From: an uncultured Pseudomonadota bacterium
Lineage (GTDB): Bacteria > Pseudomonadota > Alphaproteobacteria > Rs-D84
Direction of reading: 5' to 3'
DNA length: 14,046 nucleotides
Assembly: GCA_900313285.1 (NCBI GenBank)
Contig: OMQP01000018.1
Coordinates: forward strand, 1 to 14,046
This document shows, in pieces, positions 1-6,646 of this stretch (positions are counted from its first letter, which is position 1; every line of letters starts with the position of its first letter). The notes under the pieces are model-generated. The model had not been told where the DNA came from, searched no databases, and saw only the letters and a program-made list of their open reading frames with translations. The translations under genes and the position numbers were made by a program.

Positions 1-103
1 AGTCCTGCTGTCCGGTCACCATGGCAATATCGAACGGTGGCGGAAACAACAATCGGACGAAATAACAAAAGAACGTCGTCCGGATTTAATAAAGGAAAAA
101 TAA
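1..103 (+). CDS. trmD: tRNA (guanine-N1)-methyltransferase TrmD, C-terminal end only
   Basis: This is the last 33 codons of trmD, read from position 2 and ending at the TAA at 101-103; the rest lies outside the window. TrmD methylates G37 of tRNAs to m1G and prevents frameshifting. The reading frame gives [13 protein letters not shown], the strongly conserved TrmD C-terminal motif, followed by a basic tail ending in IKEK. The position directly upstream of rplS fits the widespread rpsP-rimM-trmD-rplS order. The rplS ribosome binding site lies inside the last trmD codons, and the rplS ATG begins one base after the stop, so translation is probably coupled. Confidence 0.93.
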   Translation, partial: VLLSGHHGNIERWRKQQSDEITKERRPDLIKEK

Positions 104-104
104 A

Positions 105-494
105 ATGAGCATTATTAAAAAAATTGAACAAGAACAGGTTGCAAAATTAAAAAGCAACAAAAATATTCCTGAATTCAAAGCTGGGGATACTGTTAAAGTT
201 CATGTAAAAATTAAAGATGGGGACAAATTCCGTATTCAAATCTTCGAAGGTGTAGTTATTGCCCGCGACGGAGGAAACGGAAACAACGCATCCTTCACTG
301 TACGTCGTGAATCTTATGGCGTTGGTGTAGAACGTAAATTCCCATTGTACTCACCAGCAATCGAAAAGATTGAAAAAGTTCGCGTCGGTAAAGTACGTCG
401 TTCGAAATTATTCTTCTTGCGTGGTTTGTCTGGTAAGAAAGCTCGTATCGTTGAAGATTTGTCTGCTAATACAAAAAATAGCGAAGACAAATAA
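105..494 (+). CDS. rplS: 50S ribosomal protein L19
   Basis: Ribosomal protein L19 sits at the 30S-50S interface of the large subunit. The 129-residue product has the whole family pattern: an N-terminal helix ([15 protein letters not shown]), the SH3-like core with [13 protein letters not shown] and [11 protein letters not shown], the [14 protein letters not shown] block, and the basic C-terminal segment [12 protein letters not shown] followed by [13 protein letters not shown]. Length is normal for the family, with a short charged tail. The ATG at 105 has a good AAGGA at 92-96, spaced 8 bases, embedded in the end of trmD. The protein is certainly co-transcribed with trmD. Confidence 0.98.
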   Translation: MSIIKKIEQEQVAKLKSNKNIPEFKAGDTVKVHVKIKDGDKFRIQIFEGVVIARDGGNGNNASFTVRRESYGVGVERKFPLYSPAIEKIEKVRVGKVRRSKLFFLRGLSGKKARIVEDLSANTKNSEDK

Positions 495-518
495 TTCTTT
501 ACACAAGGGGGTGCAATA

Positions 519-878
519 ATGAACATTATAAAAACATTATGTTTGTTTTTGACACCCCTGTTTTTATTGTTTGATTCCCCTGCTTTTGCATATATTGAAA
601 AAGATACCGCGATTGTTCGTGTTATGAACAAAGCCGCAGGTAAAACACAAATCGTTCCTGTCAAAGTGGGACAAACTGTGCAATACGATGGATTAACTAT
701 AAAAGCACAAAACTGCAAACAATCAGATCCGTTTGATGCAGAAAATTTCTTTGCATTTATTGAAATATATACAAAATCAGATATACGTATTTTCAGTGGT
801 TGGATGAATCATAATGAACCAGGACAAAATCCATTACAAAATGACACATATGATGTATGGCTTGAAAAATGCGAGTAA
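519..878 (+). CDS. secreted DUF2155-family protein
   Basis: This is a 119-residue exported protein of unknown molecular function. Residues 1-24 form a signal peptide (hydrophobic core at about 6-18, then SPAFA before a likely cleavage ahead of Tyr25), so the mature protein should be periplasmic. The rest matches my recollection of DUF2155, an alphaproteobacterial family: an N-terminal KAAGKTQIVPVKVGQTV strand region, a central GLTIKAQNC, then IFSGWM and the C-terminal YDVWLEKC. Cys66 and Cys118 are the only cysteines of the mature part and probably form a disulfide. Start: ATG 519 with a strong AAGGGGG at 505-511. It lies 24 bases after rplS and 3 bases before the next ORF, inside the translation operon. 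A surface or envelope role is only inferred from export. Confidence 0.85.
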   Translation: MNIIKTLCLFLTPLFLLFDSPAFAYIEKDTAIVRVMNKAAGKTQIVPVKVGQTVQYDGLTIKAQNCKQSDPFDAENFFAFIEIYTKSDIRIFSGWMNHNEPGQNPLQNDTYDVWLEKCE

Positions 879-881
879 GTC

Positions 882-1220
882 ATGACAAAAAAAACAAAAA
901 TTCAATTGATTAAAACATTTATAAAAATATCTATCGTCATATTTGTATTATGCACATTTGTTGTGTTGGGATTTTTTGTAAAACCAACCCGTACTTTTGA
1001 AAACGCATCTATGAAAAGATGGGCAAATTTAACAAAAAAACAACAGATTGAAACAATAGAACACATTGTAAAAACATCTGAAAACCAAGATTTGTTATTA
1101 GAATGTGTTACAAAGATATCAAGACTGCCTAAATCTGGCGAAATGCAAATTCGTGATGCCACTGCATTATGTTATAACGGAATAAAATTAAATTCTGAAT
1201 CAGAAGAAAAAACAAAATGA
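882..1220 (+). CDS. small single-pass membrane protein, function unknown
   Basis: I do not recognise this 112-residue protein. A Lys-rich N terminus (MTKKTK) is followed by one hydrophobic helix at about residues 14-33 and then a hydrophilic, mostly helical segment. The positive-inside rule predicts the C-terminal part in the periplasm, where Cys75 and Cys97 could pair. The gene starts 3 bases after the DUF2155 stop with only weak purine-rich bases upstream, and its TGA overlaps the tsaD ATG as ATGA. Both spacings suggest coupled translation and a genuine gene. Being next to another exported, Cys-pair protein hints at a shared envelope function, but that is inference. Confidence 0.7.
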   Translation: MTKKTKIQLIKTFIKISIVIFVLCTFVVLGFFVKPTRTFENASMKRWANLTKKQQIETIEHIVKTSENQDLLLECVTKISRLPKSGEMQIRDATALCYNGIKLNSESEEKTK

Positions 1221-2341
1221 ATACTGAAAATATCATCATTACAGATATGGGCGTAAGTACCGAACACAAACATTCAGACAAACCGATTTTGTGTTTGGGC
1301 ATAGAATCTTCTTGTGATGAAACAAGTGCTGCAATTGTAGACAGCGACAGAAATATTTTATCACATATCATATATTCACAAATCCCAGAACATCAAAAAT
1401 ACGGCGGCGTAGTGCCTGAATTGGCTGCACGCGCACACATTCTGGCAATAGATGAAGTTATCAAACTGACATTAGAACGTGCTGGTAAAACAATAAATGA
1501 TATAGATGTTATTGCAGCAACAGCAGGTCCAGGTTTGATTGGTGGGGTTCTTGTTGGCTGGATGGCTGCAACAGGTATTGCCAATGCAACAAACAAACCA
1601 TTGGTTGCAGTAAATCATTTAGAAGGACACGCATTAGTGCCACGCCTGAAAGCAACATCTGCAAGTGATTCTGCAACAAACATGGATGTAGAATTTCCAT
1701 ATTTGTTAATGCTGGCATCCGGCGGTCATTGTCAGATATTATTAGTACACAATGTAGGAAAATATGAATTAATTGGTCAAACATTAGATGACAGCGCTGG
1801 TGAAGCGTTTGACAAGATTTCTAAAATGCTAGGTCTTGGATATCCAGGCGGCCCGATTGTTGATAAACGTGCACAATCTGGTAATTCAAAACGTTTTCAT
1901 TTTCCGCGTCCATTATGCGACAAACCAGGATGTGATTTTTCATTTTCTGGCATCAAAACAGCCGCACGTATGTTGTTGGATAAAACGCCTGAATCGGATA
2001 TAAATGAAGAATTTATAAATGATTTTTGTGCATCTTTTCAATGCGCTGTGGTTGATTGTATAACCAATCGTTTAACTAACGCACTAAAAGATGAACGCGT
2101 TAAAAAATCGTGTCCAAAAACATTGGTTGTTGCCGGTGGCGTTGCCAAAAACAGCGCTATCAGAAACGCCATGGAAAAGTTAGCGAATAAATTTAATATG
2201 CAATTTGCAGCACCACCAATGAGTTTATGTACAGATAACGGTGCCATGATTGCATGGGCAGGTTTAGAAAATTATCAGATTGGTAATATTGTTCATGAAC
2301 CAGTTGCACCCCGCCCCCGTTGGCCGTTAACGGAATTATAA
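1217..2341 (+). CDS. tsaD: tRNA N6-adenosine threonylcarbamoyltransferase TsaD
   Basis: TsaD transfers the threonylcarbamoyl group from TC-AMP onto A37 of ANN-decoding tRNAs (t6A), working with TsaB and TsaE in bacteria. The Kae1/ASKHA fold is evident: GIESSCDET at 28-36, VPELAARAH at 66-74, AGPGLIGG at 103-110, the metal-binding HLEGH (His134, His138), LASGGH at 166-171, DDSAGEAFDK at 191-200, GYPGGP at 208-213, FSFSGIKTA at 241-249, VAGGVAKN at 305-312 and CTDNGAM with the metal-ligand Asp340. The product has 374 residues. About 23 residues precede the usual TsaD N terminus (KPILCLGIESS), so Met11 at 1247 is an alternative start. I keep 1217 because it overlaps the upstream stop as ATGA and 1247 has no ribosome binding site. 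It is the last gene of its operon. Confidence 0.97.
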   Translation: MNTENIIITDMGVSTEHKHSDKPILCLGIESSCDETSAAIVDSDRNILSHIIYSQIPEHQKYGGVVPELAARAHILAIDEVIKLTLERAGKTINDIDVIAATAGPGLIGGVLVGWMAATGIANATNKPLVAVNHLEGHALVPRLKATSASDSATNMDVEFPYLLMLASGGHCQILLVHNVGKYELIGQTLDDSAGEAFDKISKMLGLGYPGGPIVDKRAQSGNSKRFHFPRPLCDKPGCDFSFSGIKTAARMLLDKTPESDINEEFINDFCASFQCAVVDCITNRLTNALKDERVKKSCPKTLVVAGGVAKNSAIRNAMEKLANKFNMQFAAPPMSLCTDNGAMIAWAGLENYQIGNIVHEPVAPRPRWPLTEL

Positions 2342-2352
2342 AAAAAACACAT

Positions 2353-2378
2353 CCCCGAATTGCTTTTCGGGGTTTTTT
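2353..2378 (+). terminator. rho-independent terminator after tsaD
   Basis: A 7-bp stem CCCCGAA (2353-2359) pairs with TTCGGGG (2366-2372) around a 6-base loop TTGCTT, followed by six T's at 2373-2378. It begins 11 bases after the tsaD stop and should close the trmD-tsaD operon. The loop also supplies a candidate -35 hexamer for the next gene. Confidence 0.9.
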
Positions 2379-2388
2379 GTTGTATAAT
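2360..2388 (+). promoter_or_regulatory. candidate sigma-70 promoter nested in the tsaD terminator
   Basis: A perfect -10 TATAAT lies at 2383-2388, with TTGCTT at 2360-2365 exactly 17 bases upstream. The -35 is weak (TTG retained) and coincides with the terminator loop. Transcription should begin at about 2394-2397, at or just before the A of the downstream ATG, giving a leaderless or nearly leaderless mRNA. No Shine-Dalgarno sequence precedes that ATG. Confidence 0.6.
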
Positions 2389-2396
2389 TTGCTATT

Positions 2397-2897
2397 ATGA
2401 GATTAAGAAAAGATCCTGAACTTTATAAAGAAACAACTAAAAAACTTTTGGCGAAAATAGATGCTTTGCATTTAACACCAGAAAAACGCCAAAAAGCAAT
2501 TCATTTTGTACAATTGTTTCGCGAATCATTCACAAAAGAAGAAGTTAAGAAAGCTTCTTTTTTAGCAAACCCGGAAAACGACAGATGGGATTTAGGATAT
2601 GATTCTGGTGGTTTTTGTCGCATGGCAAGTATCACTTTTATGTTCGTAATGGATTTTCATGATTGGCAACTGATGGCTATTCCAGAAGGGAAATGGAAAT
2701 ATGGACATCATTGGTTGGTACATAAAGAAACCGGTGAAATATTTGATTTAACATACGATCAATTTGTTTCAAAAATTCCATATGAAATCGGTGAACCTGC
2801 GAGCCCAAGCATGACATTACAAGACGAAACCCACGCATTCGCAAAATCTGTTGGTATAGACCTTTTAAAAACTATTATAGAAACAAAAGGGAAATAA
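2397..2897 (+). CDS. hypothetical protein with Cys-His-Asp pattern, possible papain/transglutaminase-like fold
   Basis: A 166-residue soluble protein that I cannot assign to a named family. The N-terminal third is charged and helical. The middle holds GGFCRMAS with Cys74 at a helix start, then HHWLV (His104, His105) and IFDLTYDQF with Asp117. The order Cys, then His on a strand, then Asp on the next strand is the arrangement of papain-like, NlpC/P60 and transglutaminase-like hydrolases, so a thiol hydrolase or amidase is a reasonable guess. It has no signal peptide or membrane segment and is probably cytoplasmic. Its ATG follows a TATAAT box by 8 bases with no ribosome binding site, so it is probably translated from a leaderless mRNA. 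It is 2 bases from xseA and probably heads a three-gene unit. Confidence 0.75.
   Translation: MRLRKDPELYKETTKKLLAKIDALHLTPEKRQKAIHFVQLFRESFTKEEVKKASFLANPENDRWDLGYDSGGFCRMASITFMFVMDFHDWQLMAIPEGKWKYGHHWLVHKETGEIFDLTYDQFVSKIPYEIGEPASPSMTLQDETHAFAKSVGIDLLKTIIETKGK
2887..2891 (+). promoter_or_regulatory. ribosome binding site that selects the xseA TTG start
   Basis: AAGGG lies 8 bases before the TTG at 2900. The only nearby in-frame ATG, at 2936, has no comparable site, so the sequence favours TTG. Confidence 0.65.
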
Positions 2898-2899
2898 GA

Positions 2900-4132
2900 T
2901 TGTTACCGAAACCAGAACCCTTTGTTAAACCAGATATGATATTCAGTGTTTCTGACGCGTCTGCACTGTTAAAGGGTGTTGTAGAAACAGCATTTCCTGA
3001 AATACGTATTCGCGGAGAATTATCGCAGATTACACGCGCTACATCTGGACACATGTATATGACTATCAAAGATGCCAACGCCGCAATAAATGCTATTATT
3101 TGGCGTGGGACACCAGTAAATTTCAAATTAGAAGACGGCATAGAAGTCATAATTACTGGTCGTTTTACAACATACCCTGCACGCAGTAATTATCAAATTG
3201 TGATAAATTCTATTGAGATGGCTGGGGTTGGCGCAATTCTTAAAATGCTTGAAGAGCGCAAACGCAAATTGGCTGCAGAAGGTCTGTTCGACGAAGAACG
3301 CAAGAAAAAGCTTCCCCGTTTTCCACAAACCATAGGTGTAGTGACAAGTCCAACAGGTGCAGCATTTCAAGATATTCAAAACAGATTGCGCGAAAGATTT
3401 CCAGTACACGTATTACTTTATCCTGCTACAGTCCAGGGGACAACTGCTGCCGCCGAAGTTGCAGCAGGCATTGAATATTTTAACGCAAAAAATAATGTTG
3501 ATGTAATTATTGTTGCCCGTGGTGGCGGTGCATTGGAAGATTTATTACCATTTAGCGAAGAAATTGTCGTTCGTGCTGCGGCAGCCAGTCATATACCACT
3601 TATATCAGGTGTTGGACATGAACCAGATTGGATGTTGATAGATTTTGCTGCTGACGTTCGTGCACCCACCCCAACTGGTGCTGCTGAAACAGTTGTTCCA
3701 ACAAAAATATCTTTAATTCAAGAATTAGATAATTTATCGCATCGTTTAAACACAGCTTTTACAACACATGTCGTTAATTTAAAACGAAATTTATCCAGCG
3801 TAAATTTGAAAAGTCCAAAACAAATTTTGATGGAACAATCACAAAGATTGGACGATTTGACACGTACTATGAACATAGTCATCGATAAAAAATTACAATA
3901 TGTACATCAACGAATTGAGCTGATATCGCGTTTTCCAACTATACTGGAAAATCGTTTGTCCGTATTAAAACAATCGGTTAATCATATGGAGCAAATGCTG
4001 AATTCTCTATCTTATAAAAACGTTTTGCAACGCGGTTATGCGATTGTTCGCGACGCAAACGATAACATTATTAGCACATCGTCTGCAACACCATCATCTA
4101 TTGAATTCAGTGATGGAATTTTAAAGTTATGA
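2900..4132 (+). CDS. xseA: exodeoxyribonuclease VII large subunit
   Basis: XseA is the catalytic subunit of exonuclease VII, which degrades single-stranded DNA from both ends together with several copies of XseB. An N-terminal OB-fold occupies about residues 12-110 (IRGELSQITRATSGHMY, then NYQIVI). The catalytic domain follows, with GVVTSPTGAAFQDI (Asp158), VARGGGALEDL (Arg207) and GVGHEPDWMLIDFAADVRAP (His240, Asp243); these correspond to residues reported as important in E. coli XseA. A long coiled-coil region follows, and the C-terminal VLQRGYAIVRD motif is at about 374-384. At 410 residues it is somewhat shorter than the E. coli protein, mostly in the helical part. The TTG start gives MLPKPEPF, resembling the E. 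coli MLPSQSPA start. xseB is not in the window. The stop overlaps the next ATG as ATGA. Confidence 0.97.
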   Translation: MLPKPEPFVKPDMIFSVSDASALLKGVVETAFPEIRIRGELSQITRATSGHMYMTIKDANAAINAIIWRGTPVNFKLEDGIEVIITGRFTTYPARSNYQIVINSIEMAGVGAILKMLEERKRKLAAEGLFDEERKKKLPRFPQTIGVVTSPTGAAFQDIQNRLRERFPVHVLLYPATVQGTTAAAEVAAGIEYFNAKNNVDVIIVARGGGALEDLLPFSEEIVVRAAAASHIPLISGVGHEPDWMLIDFAADVRAPTPTGAAETVVPTKISLIQELDNLSHRLNTAFTTHVVNLKRNLSSVNLKSPKQILMEQSQRLDDLTRTMNIVIDKKLQYVHQRIELISRFPTILENRLSVLKQSVNHMEQMLNSLSYKNVLQRGYAIVRDANDNIISTSSATPSSIEFSDGILKL

Positions 4133-4521
4133 TTTATACTGGATATTGGTCAAAACTTAAAGAATACGAATCAAACGGTTTAATTCCGGTTGGTATATCA
4201 GGTAAAATTCCAGATGGTTTTAATGGTGTGCGCTATCAACAGTTAGCACCTAAATATAGTTGGTGGAAACAATGGCATGATGAAAATATGTCAAATGAAT
4301 GGTTTGTTGAACAATATGACAAAACAGTATTATCACAATTAAACCCATATGAAGTTATCTCTGATTTGAATAAGTTTGGTAAGAATATCGTCTTATTATG
4401 CTATGAAACGCCAGAAAAATTCTGTCATCGACATCTGGCGGCAGATTGGTTAAATAAAAATGCCAACGCAAATATAGTTGAATATGAATTACCGGAAAAA
4501 CAACCAGAATTTAATTTTTAA
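4129..4521 (+). CDS. DUF488-family protein
   Basis: This is a 130-residue protein of the DUF488 type, with no established function that I know of. The family hallmark is near the C terminus: LLCYETPEKFCHRHLAADWL at 89-108, with the Cys91 and Cys99-His100-Arg101 pattern. The region from about 34 to 72 (RYQQLAPKYSWWKQW, then the FVEQYDK helix) also fits the family. Translation is coupled to xseA through an ATGA overlap. Its last 11 bases overlap the tail of recN on the other strand, so the two genes converge with no spacer and no visible hairpin terminator between them. Confidence 0.8.
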   Translation: MIYTGYWSKLKEYESNGLIPVGISGKIPDGFNGVRYQQLAPKYSWWKQWHDENMSNEWFVEQYDKTVLSQLNPYEVISDLNKFGKNIVLLCYETPEKFCHRHLAADWLNKNANANIVEYELPEKQPEFNF

Positions 4522-6163
4522 TCAATGTTTTTGCAGTAGCTATTGATTCGTCAGTTATTGTTGCACCACTGATTATACGCGCAATTTCATTTATTCTGTC
4601 GTTGCCATTTATTTCATCAACTGTTGTTATAGTTGTGTTATTATCGCTTTGTTTTGAAATCTTGAAATGTTTGTCTGCAAATCCTGCAACTTGAGCAGAA
4701 TGCGTTATAACCAACAATTGTTCGTTTTGTGCTAATTTATTTAAACGCGCACCAACAGCGGCAGCGGTTGCACCGCTGATTCCGGTATCTAATTCATCAA
4801 ATACTATTGTCTTTTTATTGTTTGGGTTATTAAGCACGACACGTAATGCCAGCATAAAACGTGATAATTCACCCCCAGACGCGATTTTGTGTAATGGTGC
4901 GAATGGTGTTCCAGGATTTGTTTTTATCATAAATACAACGTTATCTGTACCGTTTATAGATGGTTCACCATTTTGAATATCAACCATAAAATCTGCAGAA
5001 CCTAATTTTAAATCTGGCAATTCTTTTAATATTTGTTTACGTAAATCATCAGATGCATTCTTGCGCAATTTGGACAAATTGTTTGCACATTCATTGAATA
5101 TCTTGGCATATTTTTCAACGTCCGCCCTGCTTTTCTTTAATTCTGCGTCACTATTATCTATCGCATTTAATTGACGTTCCATGTCCGCCAATTTGTTTGG
5201 CAATTCATCTGCGCTGCATCTGTGTTTACGTGCCACGGCGCGTATAGCAAACAATCGTTCTTCAATTGAATCGATGTCTTCAATATTTGTGTTTTCTGGA
5301 TGAATTTGTTCACCTATTTCTGCAACCGTATTTGCAACATCGTACAGCTTATCGATTGCATCAGCATAAGGATTAGGATCCGTTTTTACGCGTTCTAAAA
5401 TATGCGCGACGGAACAAATCTGTTCATCTAATGAATTACCATTGTTTTTTAATGCTTCGATTGCATCGTTCAGAATGCCGGCATTCTTTTCTGCGTCCAT
5501 CATTGCCGCACGTGCATTGGCTAATTCTTCTTCTTCACCAGGTTGTGGGTTTAATTTGCGCAATTCCGATACATTATGTTCTAAGAATTCGCGTTCAGAT
5601 TCTGATTTTTCTAATATTTCTGTTAATTCTTTTAAACGTTTTTGGGACGCGTGCAAATCATTGTAAGAAACACGAACGTTACTCAAAACATCTTTGTATT
5701 CTGGATTATAAAGCCCCGCATATTCGTCCAACGATGTTAAATGCGTGGTTGCGTCCAATAAAGAATGATTTTCGAATTGTCCATGTATTTCAACTAATTC
5801 ATCACCAATTTGTTTTAATACTTTAATCGAAACAGGAACATCATTAACCCATGCTCTGCTTTTACCATCCGCTGAAAGCGTGCGACGCAAAATCAAACCG
5901 TCATTATAATCTATACCATTTTCGTCCAATATATTTTTGATATTGTCATTTAAATAATCAAATTCGGCGGACACCATTGCCATATCACAACCGGAACGAA
6001 TCAAACCAGTGTCACTGCGTGCACCTAATGCCAGAGACAGCGCATCCAACAAAATACTTTTTCCCGCCCCTGTTTCACCGGTCATAATATTAAGACCTTT
6101 ACCGAATTGTAAATTCAGTTTTTCAATTAAAACGATATTAGAAATATAAATATTATTTAACAT
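4511..6163 (-). CDS. recN: DNA repair protein RecN
   Basis: RecN is an SMC-like ATPase that binds DNA at double-strand breaks and holds ends together for RecA-dependent repair. The 550-residue product has Walker A GETGAGKS at 29-36, a HGQFENHSLL segment at 127-136, paired helical coiled-coil arms at about 165-235 and 320-370, the ABC signature ASGGELSRF at 428-436, Walker B IVFDELDTG at 453-461 and the switch THSAQVA at 487-493. Length is normal. The start at 6163 is where RecN homologues begin (MLNNIYISNIVLIE). No Shine-Dalgarno is present, but a TATAAT lies 6 bases upstream, so the transcript is probably leaderless. It follows the split addA by 36 bases. I see no LexA-type box upstream. Confidence 0.97.
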   Translation of the reverse strand: MLNNIYISNIVLIEKLNLQFGKGLNIMTGETGAGKSILLDALSLALGARSDTGLIRSGCDMAMVSAEFDYLNDNIKNILDENGIDYNDGLILRRTLSADGKSRAWVNDVPVSIKVLKQIGDELVEIHGQFENHSLLDATTHLTSLDEYAGLYNPEYKDVLSNVRVSYNDLHASQKRLKELTEILEKSESEREFLEHNVSELRKLNPQPGEEEELANARAAMMDAEKNAGILNDAIEALKNNGNSLDEQICSVAHILERVKTDPNPYADAIDKLYDVANTVAEIGEQIHPENTNIEDIDSIEERLFAIRAVARKHRCSADELPNKLADMERQLNAIDNSDAELKKSRADVEKYAKIFNECANNLSKLRKNASDDLRKQILKELPDLKLGSADFMVDIQNGEPSINGTDNVVFMIKTNPGTPFAPLHKIASGGELSRFMLALRVVLNNPNNKKTIVFDELDTGISGATAAAVGARLNKLAQNEQLLVITHSAQVAGFADKHFKISKQSDNNTTITTVDEINGNDRINEIARIISGATITDESIATAKTLIKN

Positions 6164-6169
6164 GCCCGA

Positions 6170-6199
6170 ATTATAGCCAAAAAACTAACAAAAATTCAA
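6170..6199 (-). promoter_or_regulatory. candidate promoter giving a leaderless recN mRNA
   Basis: On the minus strand a perfect TATAAT lies at 6175-6170 and TTGAAT at 6199-6194, spaced 18 bases. Six bases (TCGGGC) separate the -10 from the recN ATG, so the expected start point is the A of the ATG at 6163. The -35 directly follows the stop codon of the upstream nuclease ORF. Confidence 0.6.
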
Positions 6200-6646
6200 T
6201 TAAATAATTTTATCAAGCACCCAATCGTGCAACCATAAAATATAACCGTTTATTTTAAAATCAGGGTACGCAGAACGCAGTAATTCCGCATATTCTTTTA
6301 ATTGTCGTCTGTATTGTTCTATGAATGTATTTTTATCTGTATCTGTTTTATAATCTATAAAATCAATAGTTTTAGTATTTTTATTTATTAGCAACCTGTC
6401 TATTCTTCTGCTGATAAAAACATTATGAACACAACCAGCTATTGCAACTTCCGTTTTGGCACTTTTTACAAAAAACGGTAACAAATCATCACGCTTATTT
6501 ATCACACTGATAATTTCTGCGTCACCGGCGACACAATTATCATCTATGATGATTTTTTGCATTTTTGCGTGCATATCAACCCCTGTGCTGGTAGCATGTT
6601 TTGCGCGTTCGTAATCTTGTAAAAAGCTATTCAAATTTCGTGTCAT
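6200..6646 (-). CDS. AddA-type PD-(D/E)XK nuclease domain as a separate ORF
   Basis: This 148-residue protein is the C-terminal nuclease part of AddA, encoded apart from the helicase. It shows the RecB/AddA nuclease signature in order: His26 (GVDMH), Asp83 in RRIDRLL, Asp98-Tyr99-Lys100 in FIDYKTD, and Gln115 and Tyr119 in QYRRQLKEYA, ending with the strand region GYILWLHDW. All residues expected for metal binding and catalysis are present. The ATG lies inside the last codons of the helicase ORF (20-base overlap, +1 frame) with GGA at 6655-6653 as a weak ribosome binding site. A TAA in this frame at 6652-6650 prevents extension upstream. It probably acts with the helicase polypeptide; whether it is made by re-initiation or by frameshifting cannot be decided here. 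Confidence 0.85.
   Translation of the reverse strand: MTRNLNSFLQDYERAKHATSTGVDMHAKMQKIIIDDNCVAGDAEIISVINKRDDLLPFFVKSAKTEVAIAGCVHNVFISRRIDRLLINKNTKTIDFIDYKTDTDKNTFIEQYRRQLKEYAELLRSAYPDFKINGYILWLHDWVLDKII

Noticed and set aside
2936..4132. ATG at 2936 as the xseA start
   Set aside because: No ribosome binding site precedes it, while the TTG at 2900 has AAGGG at the right distance and gives an N terminus like that of E. coli XseA.
5431..5826. Overlapping + strand reading frames opposite recN
   Set aside because: They are shadows of the recN coding strand with atypical composition; recN is certain on the other strand.
6164..6199. LexA-type operator upstream of recN
   Set aside because: I looked for the GTTC-N7-GTTC arrangement of Alphaproteobacteria and the CTGT-N8-ACAG type and found neither.
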